From an uncultured Verrucomicrobiota bacterium (GTDB lineage: Bacteria > Verrucomicrobiota > Verrucomicrobiia > Opitutales > Opitutaceae), in assembly GCA_913058185.1 (NCBI GenBank), contig CAJXQX010000002.1, positions 44,728 to 108,727 of the forward strand: a stretch of DNA of 64,000 nucleotides, given 5' to 3'. A program made the position numbers and the translations under genes. Within the stretch, counting starts at the first letter, position 1; each line of letters begins with the position of its first letter. This document shows positions 1 to 8,224 of the stretch, one piece after another. The notes beneath the pieces are model-generated. The model worked only from the letters and a program-made list of their open reading frames with translations, had not been told where the DNA came from and searched no databases.

Positions 1-345
1 ACCCGCTTCCCGCAACAGAACCGGATACGACTGCTGCCAGATACTTGTCAGCATGTCACCATGGTCGAAGTTGCAGCCGGTTTTGTATTCGTATTTTCCC
101 GTCATCGACGTTGCCCGCGAGGCCATGCAAATGGCGGTCGTGGTGTAGTAGCGGTCGAATGAGACGCCATCACCAGCGAGTCGATCAATCTGCGGCGTCT
201 GCACATCCGGGTTGCCGTAGGATCCGACTGAACTCGAGCTTTGGTCGTCGGTCAGGAGGAAGACAATGTTGGGCCGATCCTTCGCGACCGAGCACACCGG
301 CAACAGCAAAGCACCGAGGATTATGGAGGGAATAATTTTGTTCAT
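1..345 (-). CDS. Secreted S1-type sulfatase, N-terminal part (cut by window edge)
   Basis: The minus-strand frame is open from an ATG at 345 to the window edge and gives 115 residues. It begins with a signal peptide ([21 protein letters not shown]) followed by the sulfatase opening [12 protein letters not shown], whose paired Asp residues bind calcium. The formylglycine motif is Cys73 in CMASR, which fits the C-x-[PAS]-S-R pattern needed for maturation of the catalytic formylglycine. The protein should remove sulfate esters from a carbohydrate in the periplasm or outside the cell. It lies directly downstream of the broken fucosidase gene on the same strand, so the original operon was probably fucosidase plus sulfatase. 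The subfamily cannot be given because about three quarters of the protein lies outside the window. Confidence 0.88.
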   Translation of the reverse strand, partial: MNKIIPSIILGALLLPVCSVAKDRPNIVFLLTDDQSSSSVGSYGNPDVQTPQIDRLAGDGVSFDRYYTTTAICMASRATSMTGKYEYKTGCNFDHGDMLTSIWQQSYPVLLREAG

Positions 346-416
346 GTTCGTGGGGGCGTTCTTTTAAAAATCGACCGAAAGGACGGTCAACAAAGCGGGG
401 GCATTTCAATCAACAC

Positions 417-1843
417 CTATAGCATCAGTTTCACCACTGTAATGTGCTTCGTCTGAGCCGCGGCGGAAAGCGAGAGCGTCAGGTCATTTCCCTGTTGGGA
501 AAATTTAGCCTTTTTGCCCGTGGCCAAATAGGCGGCGGAGGCGACGGAATCCGATAGTCCATGGAGGGTGACCTTACCGGATTCGGGCCATTCAAATACA
601 TGCAGGTAGATAGCCTTGCCATCCTTGCTGGCGGAGATGTCCCCCCACTCCGGGCGGGCATCCAGCGGGTTACGGACACTGCTGTAGATGGACTCGCCAT
701 TCACCTTCAGCCATTCGCCCATCGACTTGTAGATCCGGACGGCTTCCGGATCGAGTTTGCCATTACCCATGGGGCCGTTGTTGATGAGCGCGTTGCCGCC
801 CGCGCAGATCGTGTGCACGAAGCGATGGAGATCTCCTCTTCCGTGTGGTAGTAGTGCTCACCTTTGGTCTAGTAGCCAAACGAGGAACTCACGCTATCAG
901 GCGACTCGACATACAGCGGCAGCTTCTTGGTCGGGACCTCTTTATCACCGATCGAGACGTAGTCGTAGTAGGGCAGATACTGCGGATCGATCTTACCCTT
1001 CCCCTTGTGGATGATGCGCGAGTTGATCAGGCAGTCGGGGCGATACTTCCGCACCATGTCACTGAAGAGTTTCACCCGCTCCAAGTTCATACCCGCTGGA
1101 GTATCAAACCAGATCAGATCCAATTCGTAGTTCTTCACCAGCTCTTCCACTTGCGGAAGGCTCTTCTTATGGATGTAGCGATCCATGTTGGGCTGAAAGT
1201 CCTTGGGCAGATTGGGATGAACATCCCAGCGGAAAATTTCCTTACTCGGAACGATCATGGGAGCATCCGGCTCATTCCAGTCCTGGGCATTCGAATAATA
1301 GACGCCAAACTTCAGCCCCTGACGGTGACAGGCTTCGCTCAGCTCTTTGATGATGTCGCGCTTGAACGGCGTGCAATCGACGATGTTGTAGTGGCTGACC
1401 ATCGATTTGAAGAGCGCGAACCCGTCGTGATGCTTCGAGGTGATCACCACATAGCGAATCCCCGAATCCTTAAAAGTCTTGGCCCATTCGTCAGCATCAA
1501 ACTCCGAGGGATTAAATTGCGTCGCGATCTGATGATACTCCGTGGCCGGGATCTTGGCCGAAATCTGAATCCATTCGGAGTAACGGTGTTCGTTACCGCG
1601 TCCTTTGTATTCACCTTCCAAGGTCGAATAGACCCCGAAGTGAATAAATGCGCCGAACTTGGCATCGCGGAACCAGAGGTTCTGACGGGCGATCGAATCC
1701 GGGGTCTGCTTCAGGTCGTCGTCGAAACGATATTCAAAAGAAATGTCGTTCGGAGCCACTGGAATCTGCGTCGCGGGATCATTGGCCGTCAGAGGTAGGG
1801 CACTGGCGGCAACAATGAGTAAGGGGAATAGGATTGGTTTCAT
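417..1843 (-). pseudogene. GH29 alpha-L-fucosidase, interrupted by a stop and a frameshift
   Basis: From ATG 1843 the reading frame gives a signal peptide and a GH29 catalytic domain with the hallmark WFRDAKFGAFIHFG, the SKHHDGFALF segment and the nucleophile region LIWFDTPAGM (Asp247). It then meets an in-frame TAG at 869-871, exactly where a conserved Trp follows SSFGY. After the stop the same frame reads TKGEHYYHTEEE, and near 823-830 one base appears to be missing. The family sequence resumes in another frame as HRFVHTICAGGNALINNGP and runs to a TAG at 417-419. Two lesions within about 50 bases point to a real pseudogene, although an assembly error cannot be excluded. An intact GH29 paralogue lies at 21979-23775, so the function may be redundant. 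Confidence 0.85.
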
Positions 1844-1941
1844 TTCTGTTCCGGGTTAGGGGGGAAAAGAGCTTTGCCCGTGGGAAAGCCACAAGCGGAC
1901 GACATCAGGACTACTGAAGACCACTCTGATCGGATTTTTTC

Positions 1942-1989
1942 CATTCTAACCCGGAATCGATACTCTGCCTATCCCCTAATAATGGGGTA
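1942..1989 (+). promoter_or_regulatory. Composite regulatory element with GGGG/CCCC dyad
   Basis: The element contains CATTCTAACCCGG, then CTGCC, then the dyad CCCCTAATAATGGGGTA. A very similar arrangement lies on the minus strand at 7686-7722, upstream of the sulfatase starting at 7625; the spacing differs by 10 bases between the first two blocks. It sits about 100-145 bases upstream of the GH29 gene. Its orientation relative to the gene is the reverse of that in the other copy. It is likely a regulator binding site; the regulator is not known. Confidence 0.45.
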
Positions 1990-2116
1990 ATAATAATTGA
2001 GCCTCACTCAGAGATGAACGCATCCAATGGAGATCCAAAAACACTTATCGTCGACGGTCCGGCCGAGCGCTTTTGCGAGACCGATGAAGAGGATTCGGGG
2101 CAGGACGCTGACTCGG

Positions 2117-3406
2117 TCAGGAAAGACCAAAGGCCTTGGATAATTCGTCGATGGCGTCATCTCCCATTTCAACGAGGCCTCCGAGGCTCTCGGCATCGAT
2201 CAGAGAGGAGGCGGTAAACTCCGCTACTTCGATACGGTCATAGGCTTCCAGCAATCCACTGCCGAGGGAAAGGACCGCTTCGTTCTCGATCATCAAAACC
2301 GGGCTGGCCCGACCAATCGTTTGAGAGACCCGGTCTTCGTCGGTATACTGAGACCCAAACGGCAAACGGGGCACATCTCGCAGCAGCAGATAGCTTTCCG
2401 GGATGGTTCTCGTGGCGAAGGGTTTGTCCACCAGACAGAACGCGGTGCTACACACCGGCTGGGCCGTCATGATGGCACCCACCCACGGATGGTCCCGGTA
2501 GATCGTTTCGTGCATCTTAACGGAGCGGCTGGGCAACTTACCGCGCTCCCGTTGACCGTTGGCGATGAGCACCATGTCTTCCGGTTCCATCAAGTTGCGA
2601 TCCACTCCGGTGGGAGAAATTAGAAACTGTTGATCATCGAGCCGGGTGGAAACGACGCCCTCCGCACTGGAGACCAGCTGATGGTGATAGGCGCGCTTTA
2701 TGATGTCGCTCATGTGACGACGGCGGGCCTTCTCGGAGCTGGAAATCGGTCCCCGGTCAAACTCAGGCAGCAGGTGCTTGTCCTGCTTGCGCAACTCTAC
2801 TTGAGCCGGCGTCAGCTCGCGGATGCCACCGAGGCGTTGGGCGTTGATCGCGAGTTGACCGCAAAATTCGAGCGTTTCGAAACGACTGAAGGCTTCCAGC
2901 AAATCGCCCCCACCGCACACCACGCCATGGTTCTCGAGGATCACGGAGTCGTTTCCCTCACGGTAGGAGTCAGCAATGTTGCGGCCAAGTTGTTCGCTGC
3001 CCGGTAAGGCATAGGGGGCGAAACCCACATTGCGACAGACATCGTAGGCCTGCGGGATCGCCCTCACCGGCGGCACCTGGCGCACGATGCTGAACGACAC
3101 CAACGCGTTGGGATGCGCATGCACGATGGCCTTCAAATCGGGCCGGGCCTCGTAAATCGCTTGGTGAAAAGGAAACTCCGACGAGGGTTTATTACGGCCT
3201 TCGATCTTTCCGTCCGGATGCACCCGCGCAATGTCCTCCCACGTCAGCGAGCCCTTATCGACGCCCGCTGGTGTGATCCAGATGGTGCCGTCATCATCAA
3301 GAATGGAAATATTGCCCCCCGAGGTGGTGGTCATGCCCCGCGAGTAGATGCGGTCCATGATATTCAGGATCTGTTCCCGGGGATGGAGGTATTCGAATTT
3401 TTTCAC
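2117..3406 (-). CDS. Tandem class II aldolase/adducin protein with a degenerate second domain
   Basis: This 429-residue protein starts at a GTG and has two class II aldolase (fuculose-phosphate aldolase/adducin) folds in tandem. Domain 1, about residues 8-205, keeps the zinc ligands His96 and His98 in VHAHP, His160 in ENHGVV and the acidic residue Glu77 in SSEFPFH. Domain 2, about residues 228-429, is recognisable from its layout, but the matching positions read IMTAQP, ENEAVL and PSRSVKMH, so all zinc ligands and the catalytic acid are lost. Usual family members have one domain of about 210-260 residues. No signal peptide is seen, so it is cytoplasmic. It lies among secreted fucosidases and sulfatases; cleavage of fuculose-1-phosphate or another sugar phosphate is plausible, with domain 2 perhaps structural or regulatory. 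Confidence 0.85.
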   Translation of the reverse strand: MKKFEYLHPREQILNIMDRIYSRGMTTTSGGNISILDDDGTIWITPAGVDKGSLTWEDIARVHPDGKIEGRNKPSSEFPFHQAIYEARPDLKAIVHAHPNALVSFSIVRQVPPVRAIPQAYDVCRNVGFAPYALPGSEQLGRNIADSYREGNDSVILENHGVVCGGGDLLEAFSRFETLEFCGQLAINAQRLGGIRELTPAQVELRKQDKHLLPEFDRGPISSSEKARRRHMSDIIKRAYHHQLVSSAEGVVSTRLDDQQFLISPTGVDRNLMEPEDMVLIANGQRERGKLPSRSVKMHETIYRDHPWVGAIMTAQPVCSTAFCLVDKPFATRTIPESYLLLRDVPRLPFGSQYTDEDRVSQTIGRASPVLMIENEAVLSLGSGLLEAYDRIEVAEFTASSLIDAESLGGLVEMGDDAIDELSKAFGLS

Positions 3407-3431
3407 GTTATAGAAGGGATGAATCTAAAAG

Positions 3432-5807
3432 CTATTCGGGTGGCCGAGGTGGGAGTTCGATCACCTTGACCTGCTGGTGGCGCACCAACCGCAGTTGCAG
3501 CGGAGCATCGTGAGCCTGGGGCAACGAATCAAAAAACTGGATCAAATTCGACACGGCCTGCCCGTTGACTCCTTGGATCAAATCCCCCGCCAATAATCCC
3601 ATCTGGGAGGCAACCGAGCCCGCCGGCACATCCATCACCGCGATGCCACCCGCTTCTTTGGCCACGCCATAGGCAGAGAATTCCTCACCCACCAGACCAT
3701 GCAAGCGGGCCCCCTGCCAATACACGTCCTCCGGCCCATCCCCAGCAGCGCCGAGCACGTTGAGTTCCGGAATGACCGGGGTGCGGGCAATAGCCCGCAA
3801 AGAGGGTTTTTTCACGCCGAACTGATCCATGGGGGAATTGGTAAATCCCAGGGCGGTTGCCGGGGAACTTGGTTGAATCCGGAAGTCGCCGTTGGCCGGA
3901 TCTACAAACGACAGCTCAGCCACGACGGAGTGCTCATCCCAACCCAATCCTTCCGGCGATTCCTTGATGCCGGGATCCCGGGAGTGAAACACGTTGGTGT
4001 CGATCTGCTTGCCGGGGAAATTCACCCGGATGTCCTGGTGCGGCGTCATGAGAATGTTGCCGAACACTTCGTCGCCACTGTGGTTATACCAAACGTGGGG
4101 ATGCAGTCCATTATTCACCACGACGTTGTTCCAAGCGCGCCGGCCAAATCCCTCGCGAAACTTCAGTCCTCCCCGCAACAACAGGTTGTTGTAGATGGCA
4201 TAGTTGCTGGAGCCGTCATCCAAATCAATATCCCAGCCATGATCACAGCGCCACCGACTGTCGCGAATGATCGTCGTGTGCATCGCATCCAGAAACGGCA
4301 GGCTCGGATCGGCATCCACCTCTCGGGATGTTATCGAACGATCACTGTGCCAGAATCGATCCCGGCCCCAGGAATTGAAGGAGCCGTGGTCGTGCGTTTC
4401 GAGCACGGTATCAAACACGTCGCATCGTTCGATCAGATGACCGCCCCAGCACCCGTCGCCGATGTTGATGCCCGCCCGGGCACAATCGTAAACCGAGGTA
4501 TCCCGCACGGTGATGCCCATCGACATGGAAATCTGCACGCCCGCTGGTTGGCGCTCGACCCGACCGATACCGTGAATCAGGCAATCGGCCACGATGCCCT
4601 GGGCCGGGTAGTTGTTGGTTTTGGGGCCCGGAGTGCGATCGATGGTGGCGAGGTCATTCTTCTCGTGGTATTCGAAGAGCGGATTCCTCACGGCACCCGG
4701 ATCACCGACAAAACACACCCCACTGCCGCCCACGTCGTGAATGTGACAACCGCGAATCAAGGTCCGGCGATTGTAGTTACTCACGAAAACCGCGTTACCG
4801 CCCACCTGATCGAATTCGGTATCGAGAATCTGAATATCCTCGGTGCCGGTGAGGAAGAACGCCCCACCCCGGTAGATCGTCCAGTCGGAGCGCAGCAACG
4901 GCTCCTTGGTCTCCATGAAAGTCCGCGCCGCATGCCTCACCACAAAACCCTGCATCGAGATGTGCCGCACCGGCTCAAGCTCCGTTCCCCGAAACTCCAC
5001 CAGATGCCGCAGACGCACCACCTCGATGGATGCCGTGGACAAATCGGTGCCGTCGGGTGGCAAGTAATAGAGCGTGGCAGAGTCGGCGTCGTGGAACCAT
5101 TCGCCAGCGGCATCCAGTTCCTCGAATATGTTTTCAACCATGCGGAACTCCGCGTGCATTCCCATCTGGCGGTTGTTCTGCCAGCCTCCCTCGTAAGTCA
5201 CCTCACCTGCCTCATCCTTACCGGTGATACGATAGTGGTAGCCACCCCACCGGGAGCGATGCATGGCGTGGATATAGCCACCGGTCGGGTCCGCCCAATC
5301 GGCCGCCCGCTCCGCCGCGAAAGCATCGGCGGCGAAGCCCTGATAAGCCGCGGTGGGCTTGCTCGCGTCGTAGTTGGGATAACGCGCCATGCGTTGGCGT
5401 TCCCCATTCACAAACAACTGATCAATCGACAGTCCAGCCGGCGTCTTCGCTTGGAAAATCCCGTCGCGATAGGGCGTCCATCGCAGCTCTAGCGAGGATC
5501 CACCGCTGAGCACCGCAGCGCCTTCGTTGTTTGCCCGGTAAATCACCGGAGCTTCCGCCGTGCCCGAGTCTTGCGGACCCAACACCAACGTATCCGGTAA
5601 GTAATACACGCCATCAGCCACATGCACCGTCACCGGCTCCTTGCCGGCAACGGCACTCACCAACTCCCGAGCGCGCTCCAGGCTGGCTACGGGCTTCGCC
5701 GCCGTGCCGGGATTACGATCCGTCCCGGCCGGGTCGACATAGAAGTCGGCCGCGGTCAGGGCCGGGCCTACGGCCAAGGCCAGGCTCAAGGAGCACCAGC
5801 GGAACAT
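3432..5807 (-). CDS. Secreted GH141-like right-handed beta-helix glycosidase with C-terminal PDZ domain
   Basis: The protein is 791 residues if started at the ATG at 5807; an in-frame GTG at 5819 adds four residues. A signal peptide (MFRWCSLSLALAVGPALTAA) is followed by DFYVDPAGTDRNPGT, the usual start of secreted parallel beta-helix enzymes. The body has many beta-helix coils such as YHIHDVGGSGVCF-type turns and matches the layout of GH141, a family with an alpha-L-fucosidase and a xylanase among characterised members. The last 85 residues or so form a PDZ-like domain (GSVASQMGLLAGDLIQGVNG). It is followed by the tandem aldolase and preceded by a sulfatase on the same strand, consistent with removal of sulfated fucose side chains. 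The GH141 assignment is by resemblance; other beta-helix families remain possible. Confidence 0.72.
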   Translation of the reverse strand: MFRWCSLSLALAVGPALTAADFYVDPAGTDRNPGTAAKPVASLERARELVSAVAGKEPVTVHVADGVYYLPDTLVLGPQDSGTAEAPVIYRANNEGAAVLSGGSSLELRWTPYRDGIFQAKTPAGLSIDQLFVNGERQRMARYPNYDASKPTAAYQGFAADAFAAERAADWADPTGGYIHAMHRSRWGGYHYRITGKDEAGEVTYEGGWQNNRQMGMHAEFRMVENIFEELDAAGEWFHDADSATLYYLPPDGTDLSTASIEVVRLRHLVEFRGTELEPVRHISMQGFVVRHAARTFMETKEPLLRSDWTIYRGGAFFLTGTEDIQILDTEFDQVGGNAVFVSNYNRRTLIRGCHIHDVGGSGVCFVGDPGAVRNPLFEYHEKNDLATIDRTPGPKTNNYPAQGIVADCLIHGIGRVERQPAGVQISMSMGITVRDTSVYDCARAGINIGDGCWGGHLIERCDVFDTVLETHDHGSFNSWGRDRFWHSDRSITSREVDADPSLPFLDAMHTTIIRDSRWRCDHGWDIDLDDGSSNYAIYNNLLLRGGLKFREGFGRRAWNNVVVNNGLHPHVWYNHSGDEVFGNILMTPHQDIRVNFPGKQIDTNVFHSRDPGIKESPEGLGWDEHSVVAELSFVDPANGDFRIQPSSPATALGFTNSPMDQFGVKKPSLRAIARTPVIPELNVLGAAGDGPEDVYWQGARLHGLVGEEFSAYGVAKEAGGIAVMDVPAGSVASQMGLLAGDLIQGVNGQAVSNLIQFFDSLPQAHDAPLQLRLVRHQQVKVIELPPRPPE

Positions 5808-5828
5808 GATGGGAATCACGAGTTCCGC

Positions 5829-7625
5829 TTAGCGACGTTTGACCACCGCGTAATAGGCTCCAACCACGTCATCGTGACCGGGACCGGTTTTGAAAGAGGC
5901 GCGGAATTTGGTATCGCCGGCGGCGAGTTCGAGTCGGAAATGGATACCTTCATCGGAAGCGCCCACGGGTTTCTCTTCGTAAAAATCACCCACGTAGAGA
6001 ATGGCGCTTTTCGCTCCAATGCTACGCCCGGCGGGGGCGCGGTAAGCCTCCAATCCTGGCACGGGAGCGCCCGGAGGGAGTTCAGCATTAATCGCTCGAG
6101 CCAATTCGGGGGGATAGCGGCGCAGTTCGATATCGTATTCGCCGGCTTCGGCCACGGTGACAGACCAGTAGCCATCAATCGCATAACCCCGACGGATGTG
6201 TCCTTGATTCCAAGGGGAAACCGGAGCGGTCGTGATCCAGTCATGCGCATTGAGCACCACGGGGTTGGACTCAGCGTGGCCAATGACCAGGCGCTCTTCT
6301 TTCACAAAACTCGGTGAAATACTGGCCCACCATTTATCATAGTCGGCCCTCAGGGCGGCGACGACCTTCGGGTGTTTCTTCGCCTCATCTGTCGTCTGCG
6401 ACGGATCAGTTTCCATATCGTAAAGCTCCCGACCATTGATCAGACGCCAGCGCTTCGTCATCGTGGCCGAGTCTTTCCACTTGATGGGATCCACGACCCG
6501 TTGGGAATCGGTGATGATGGCACGCTCCACCCAAGGCGTGGGATTGTTATAGATGAGCGGCGTCAAAGTCCGGCCATCAAAACTGTAGTCCATGGGGATT
6601 TGCAGCCCGCACAGATCCATCAGCGTGGGGAGCACATCGATGTGGGCCGTCAGTTGGTCCACATCGCGGCCCTCCGTGAGTTGACCCTCCGGCCAATGCA
6701 TGAAGAAGGGAACCCGGTGTCCCCCATCGTAGGCCGAGCCTTTTTTACCGCGCATACCGGCGTTGAACACTTCGCTTCCGGTCGCGCTACCGTTGTCGGT
6801 CATGAAAATGAAGATCGTATTATCGGCCACGCCCTTCTCTTCCAAGTAGGCTCGGAGGGCACCCACGTTGTCGTCGATATTTTCGATCATGCCGAAGAAA
6901 ATCTCTTCTTCCGGCGTCAGGCCTTTGCCTTTATATTTCTCCCAGTATTCCGGTGGGCAGTGGTAAGGCAGATGCGGCGCGTTGGGGGCGATGTAAGCCA
7001 AGAAGGGTTTGCCCGCTTCAATACTCTCGCCGACGAAACGGGTGGCTTCACGGAAAAAGACATCGGTGCAGAAGCCCTCGAACTTTTCGGGGGTGCCGTT
7101 GCGGAAATACGTGTCGTTAAAATAGGAGTTATCCCAGAAGTCCGGCGTCTGCCCCACGCCGCCGCCGGCGTGGCGCACAACATCCTGAAATCCCCGATCC
7201 TCCGCGCGATAGGGATAACCGTCACCGAGATGCCATTTGCCAAACATGCCGGTGGCATAACCGTTATCCGAGAAGACATCGCCCATCGTGATGGCTCCGA
7301 GCCGCAACATGGAGCGGCCCATGATCGTGTGCCACGGTCCGGCTCGGTTGGTGTAATGTCCGCTCAACAAGGCACCGCGCGTCGGCGAGCAGGTCGGGCT
7401 GACATGAAAATCAGTCAATCGCAGACTCTCGGCGGCAAGCCGATCGATGGCGGGGGTTTGCAGGTGGGGGTTACCCGTGCTGCCCAAATCGCCGTAGCCT
7501 TGGTCGTCGGTCATGACGAGGACCACATTGGGAGCGGCTGCCTGGACCGCTATTCCCGTCACCACGCCCAGAATCAAGGCAAGGAGTTGGCGACGCGGGC
7601 GAATTCGAAAAGAAGGGAGGTGCAT
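5829..7625 (-). CDS. Secreted S1-type sulfatase with C-terminal extension
   Basis: This is a 598-residue sulfatase with a signal peptide (residues 1-30), the metal-binding opening PNVVLVMTDDQGYGD, and formylglycine Cys79 in CSPTR. The MFGKWHLG segment and FIFMTDNGS further along are typical active-site elements of the family. Beyond the usual alpha/beta sulfatase fold it carries about 130 extra C-terminal residues that look beta-rich (EAGEYDIELRRYPPEL, KSAILYVGDF). The same extension occurs in the paralogue at 27047-28831. It should act in the periplasm or outside on sulfated sugars. It is preceded by a dyad-containing promoter element at 7686-7722. The exact substrate cannot be read from the sequence. 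Confidence 0.93.
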   Translation of the reverse strand: MHLPSFRIRPRRQLLALILGVVTGIAVQAAAPNVVLVMTDDQGYGDLGSTGNPHLQTPAIDRLAAESLRLTDFHVSPTCSPTRGALLSGHYTNRAGPWHTIMGRSMLRLGAITMGDVFSDNGYATGMFGKWHLGDGYPYRAEDRGFQDVVRHAGGGVGQTPDFWDNSYFNDTYFRNGTPEKFEGFCTDVFFREATRFVGESIEAGKPFLAYIAPNAPHLPYHCPPEYWEKYKGKGLTPEEEIFFGMIENIDDNVGALRAYLEEKGVADNTIFIFMTDNGSATGSEVFNAGMRGKKGSAYDGGHRVPFFMHWPEGQLTEGRDVDQLTAHIDVLPTLMDLCGLQIPMDYSFDGRTLTPLIYNNPTPWVERAIITDSQRVVDPIKWKDSATMTKRWRLINGRELYDMETDPSQTTDEAKKHPKVVAALRADYDKWWASISPSFVKEERLVIGHAESNPVVLNAHDWITTAPVSPWNQGHIRRGYAIDGYWSVTVAEAGEYDIELRRYPPELARAINAELPPGAPVPGLEAYRAPAGRSIGAKSAILYVGDFYEEKPVGASDEGIHFRLELAAGDTKFRASFKTGPGHDDVVGAYYAVVKRR

Positions 7626-7685
7626 TTTACAAGGGTGAAATTCAGAGAGACCACCGACAGTCTAGAGCATGACGACCCTGCCGAC

Positions 7686-7723
7686 TACCCCGTTTTTAGG
7701 GGATTGGCAGCCGGGTTAGAATG
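7686..7723 (-). promoter_or_regulatory. Second copy of the composite GGGG/CCCC regulatory element
   Basis: The plus-strand text reads TACCCCGTTTTTAGGGG (7686-7702) and then CCGGGTTAGAATG. The reverse complement matches the element at 1942-1989 in three blocks: a 13-base block, CTGCC, and ATCCCCTAA..AA..GGGGTA. It lies about 60-100 bases before the sulfatase start. Its conservation across unrelated genes favours a binding site for a shared regulator. Confidence 0.45.
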
Positions 7724-7801
7724 ATTGTCGTCAACCGCGCCCACTAGCTCTCGCGAGACGAATAATAATCCCTTTGGCACAATTTGGTTCAAACCCTAGC
7801 G

Positions 7802-8044
7802 TCACTCGATCCGGCGACCGTGCCGGGTGCGACCCCGGGCTTCATCGGCGACAATACTGACCACTCTCTTGCGCTCTTCGAAGCTCAGACGGATGAATTC
7901 GCCAATGCTTCCATTCGGGTATATTCCTGAAACCCCTTTTTCGATCAGCCAATCGACGATACGTCTTAGCTCGGATTCAGCCAGTGCCCCCTGGGAGTCG
8001 TAGGGAGCAATCGTGGGAACATATATACCTTGAAGTGCGTTCAT
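7802..8044 (-). pseudogene. N-terminal remnant of a DHDPS/N-acetylneuraminate lyase family aldolase
   Basis: Eighty residues are open from the ATG at 8044 to a TGA at 7802. The text MNALQGIYVPTIAPYDSQGAL, the segment LIEKGVSGIYPNGSIGEF and RLSFEERKRVV match the first strand-helix units of the dihydrodipicolinate synthase/N-acetylneuraminate lyase family, normally about 290-310 residues. Homology ends near residue 70 with VADEARGRTRHGRRIE, and no continuation was found in the 170 bases before the next gene. The catalytic lysine and most of the barrel are missing, so it is almost certainly non-functional. Family members include 2-keto-3-deoxy sugar acid aldolases, which would suit a catabolic locus, but the original substrate cannot be deduced. 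Confidence 0.75.
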
Positions 8045-8164
8045 TCGAAAAAATACCGAAAATCAATCAGCGATGGCAGGACCGAACATCACCCTCGGGG
8101 TCGAGAGACTCAAGCGGATACCTCCTACTAGCCCAATGACAAATGAGAATCGCTATCCACAAAA

Positions 8165-8195
8165 AACCTCCGACCAAGAGTACTTGATCGGAGGT
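8165..8195 (-). terminator. Rho-independent terminator of the first TonB-dependent receptor gene
   Basis: Read on the minus strand, an imperfect hairpin with outer stem CCTCCGA/TCGGAGG and inner stem CAAG/CTTG is followed by a run of T residues. It lies about 30 bases after the receptor stop codon at 8225. Confidence 0.8.
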
Positions 8196-8224
8196 TCGAA
8201 AAGACCGTTTAGGAATTCAAATAC

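Noticed and set aside
869..871. Possible recoding of TAG (pyrrolysine or suppressor) in the GH29 gene
   Set aside because: The position is a conserved Trp, a frameshift follows within 50 bases, and other genes in the window end at TAG normally.
3699..5492. Long plus-strand open frame of 597 codons opposite the GH141-like gene
   Set aside because: It has no recognisable family motifs and its composition follows the codon bias of the minus-strand gene, which has a signal peptide and domains.
6372..7724. Plus-strand open frame of 450 codons opposite a sulfatase
   Set aside because: It is the complement of a sulfatase gene with clear active-site motifs; no independent support.
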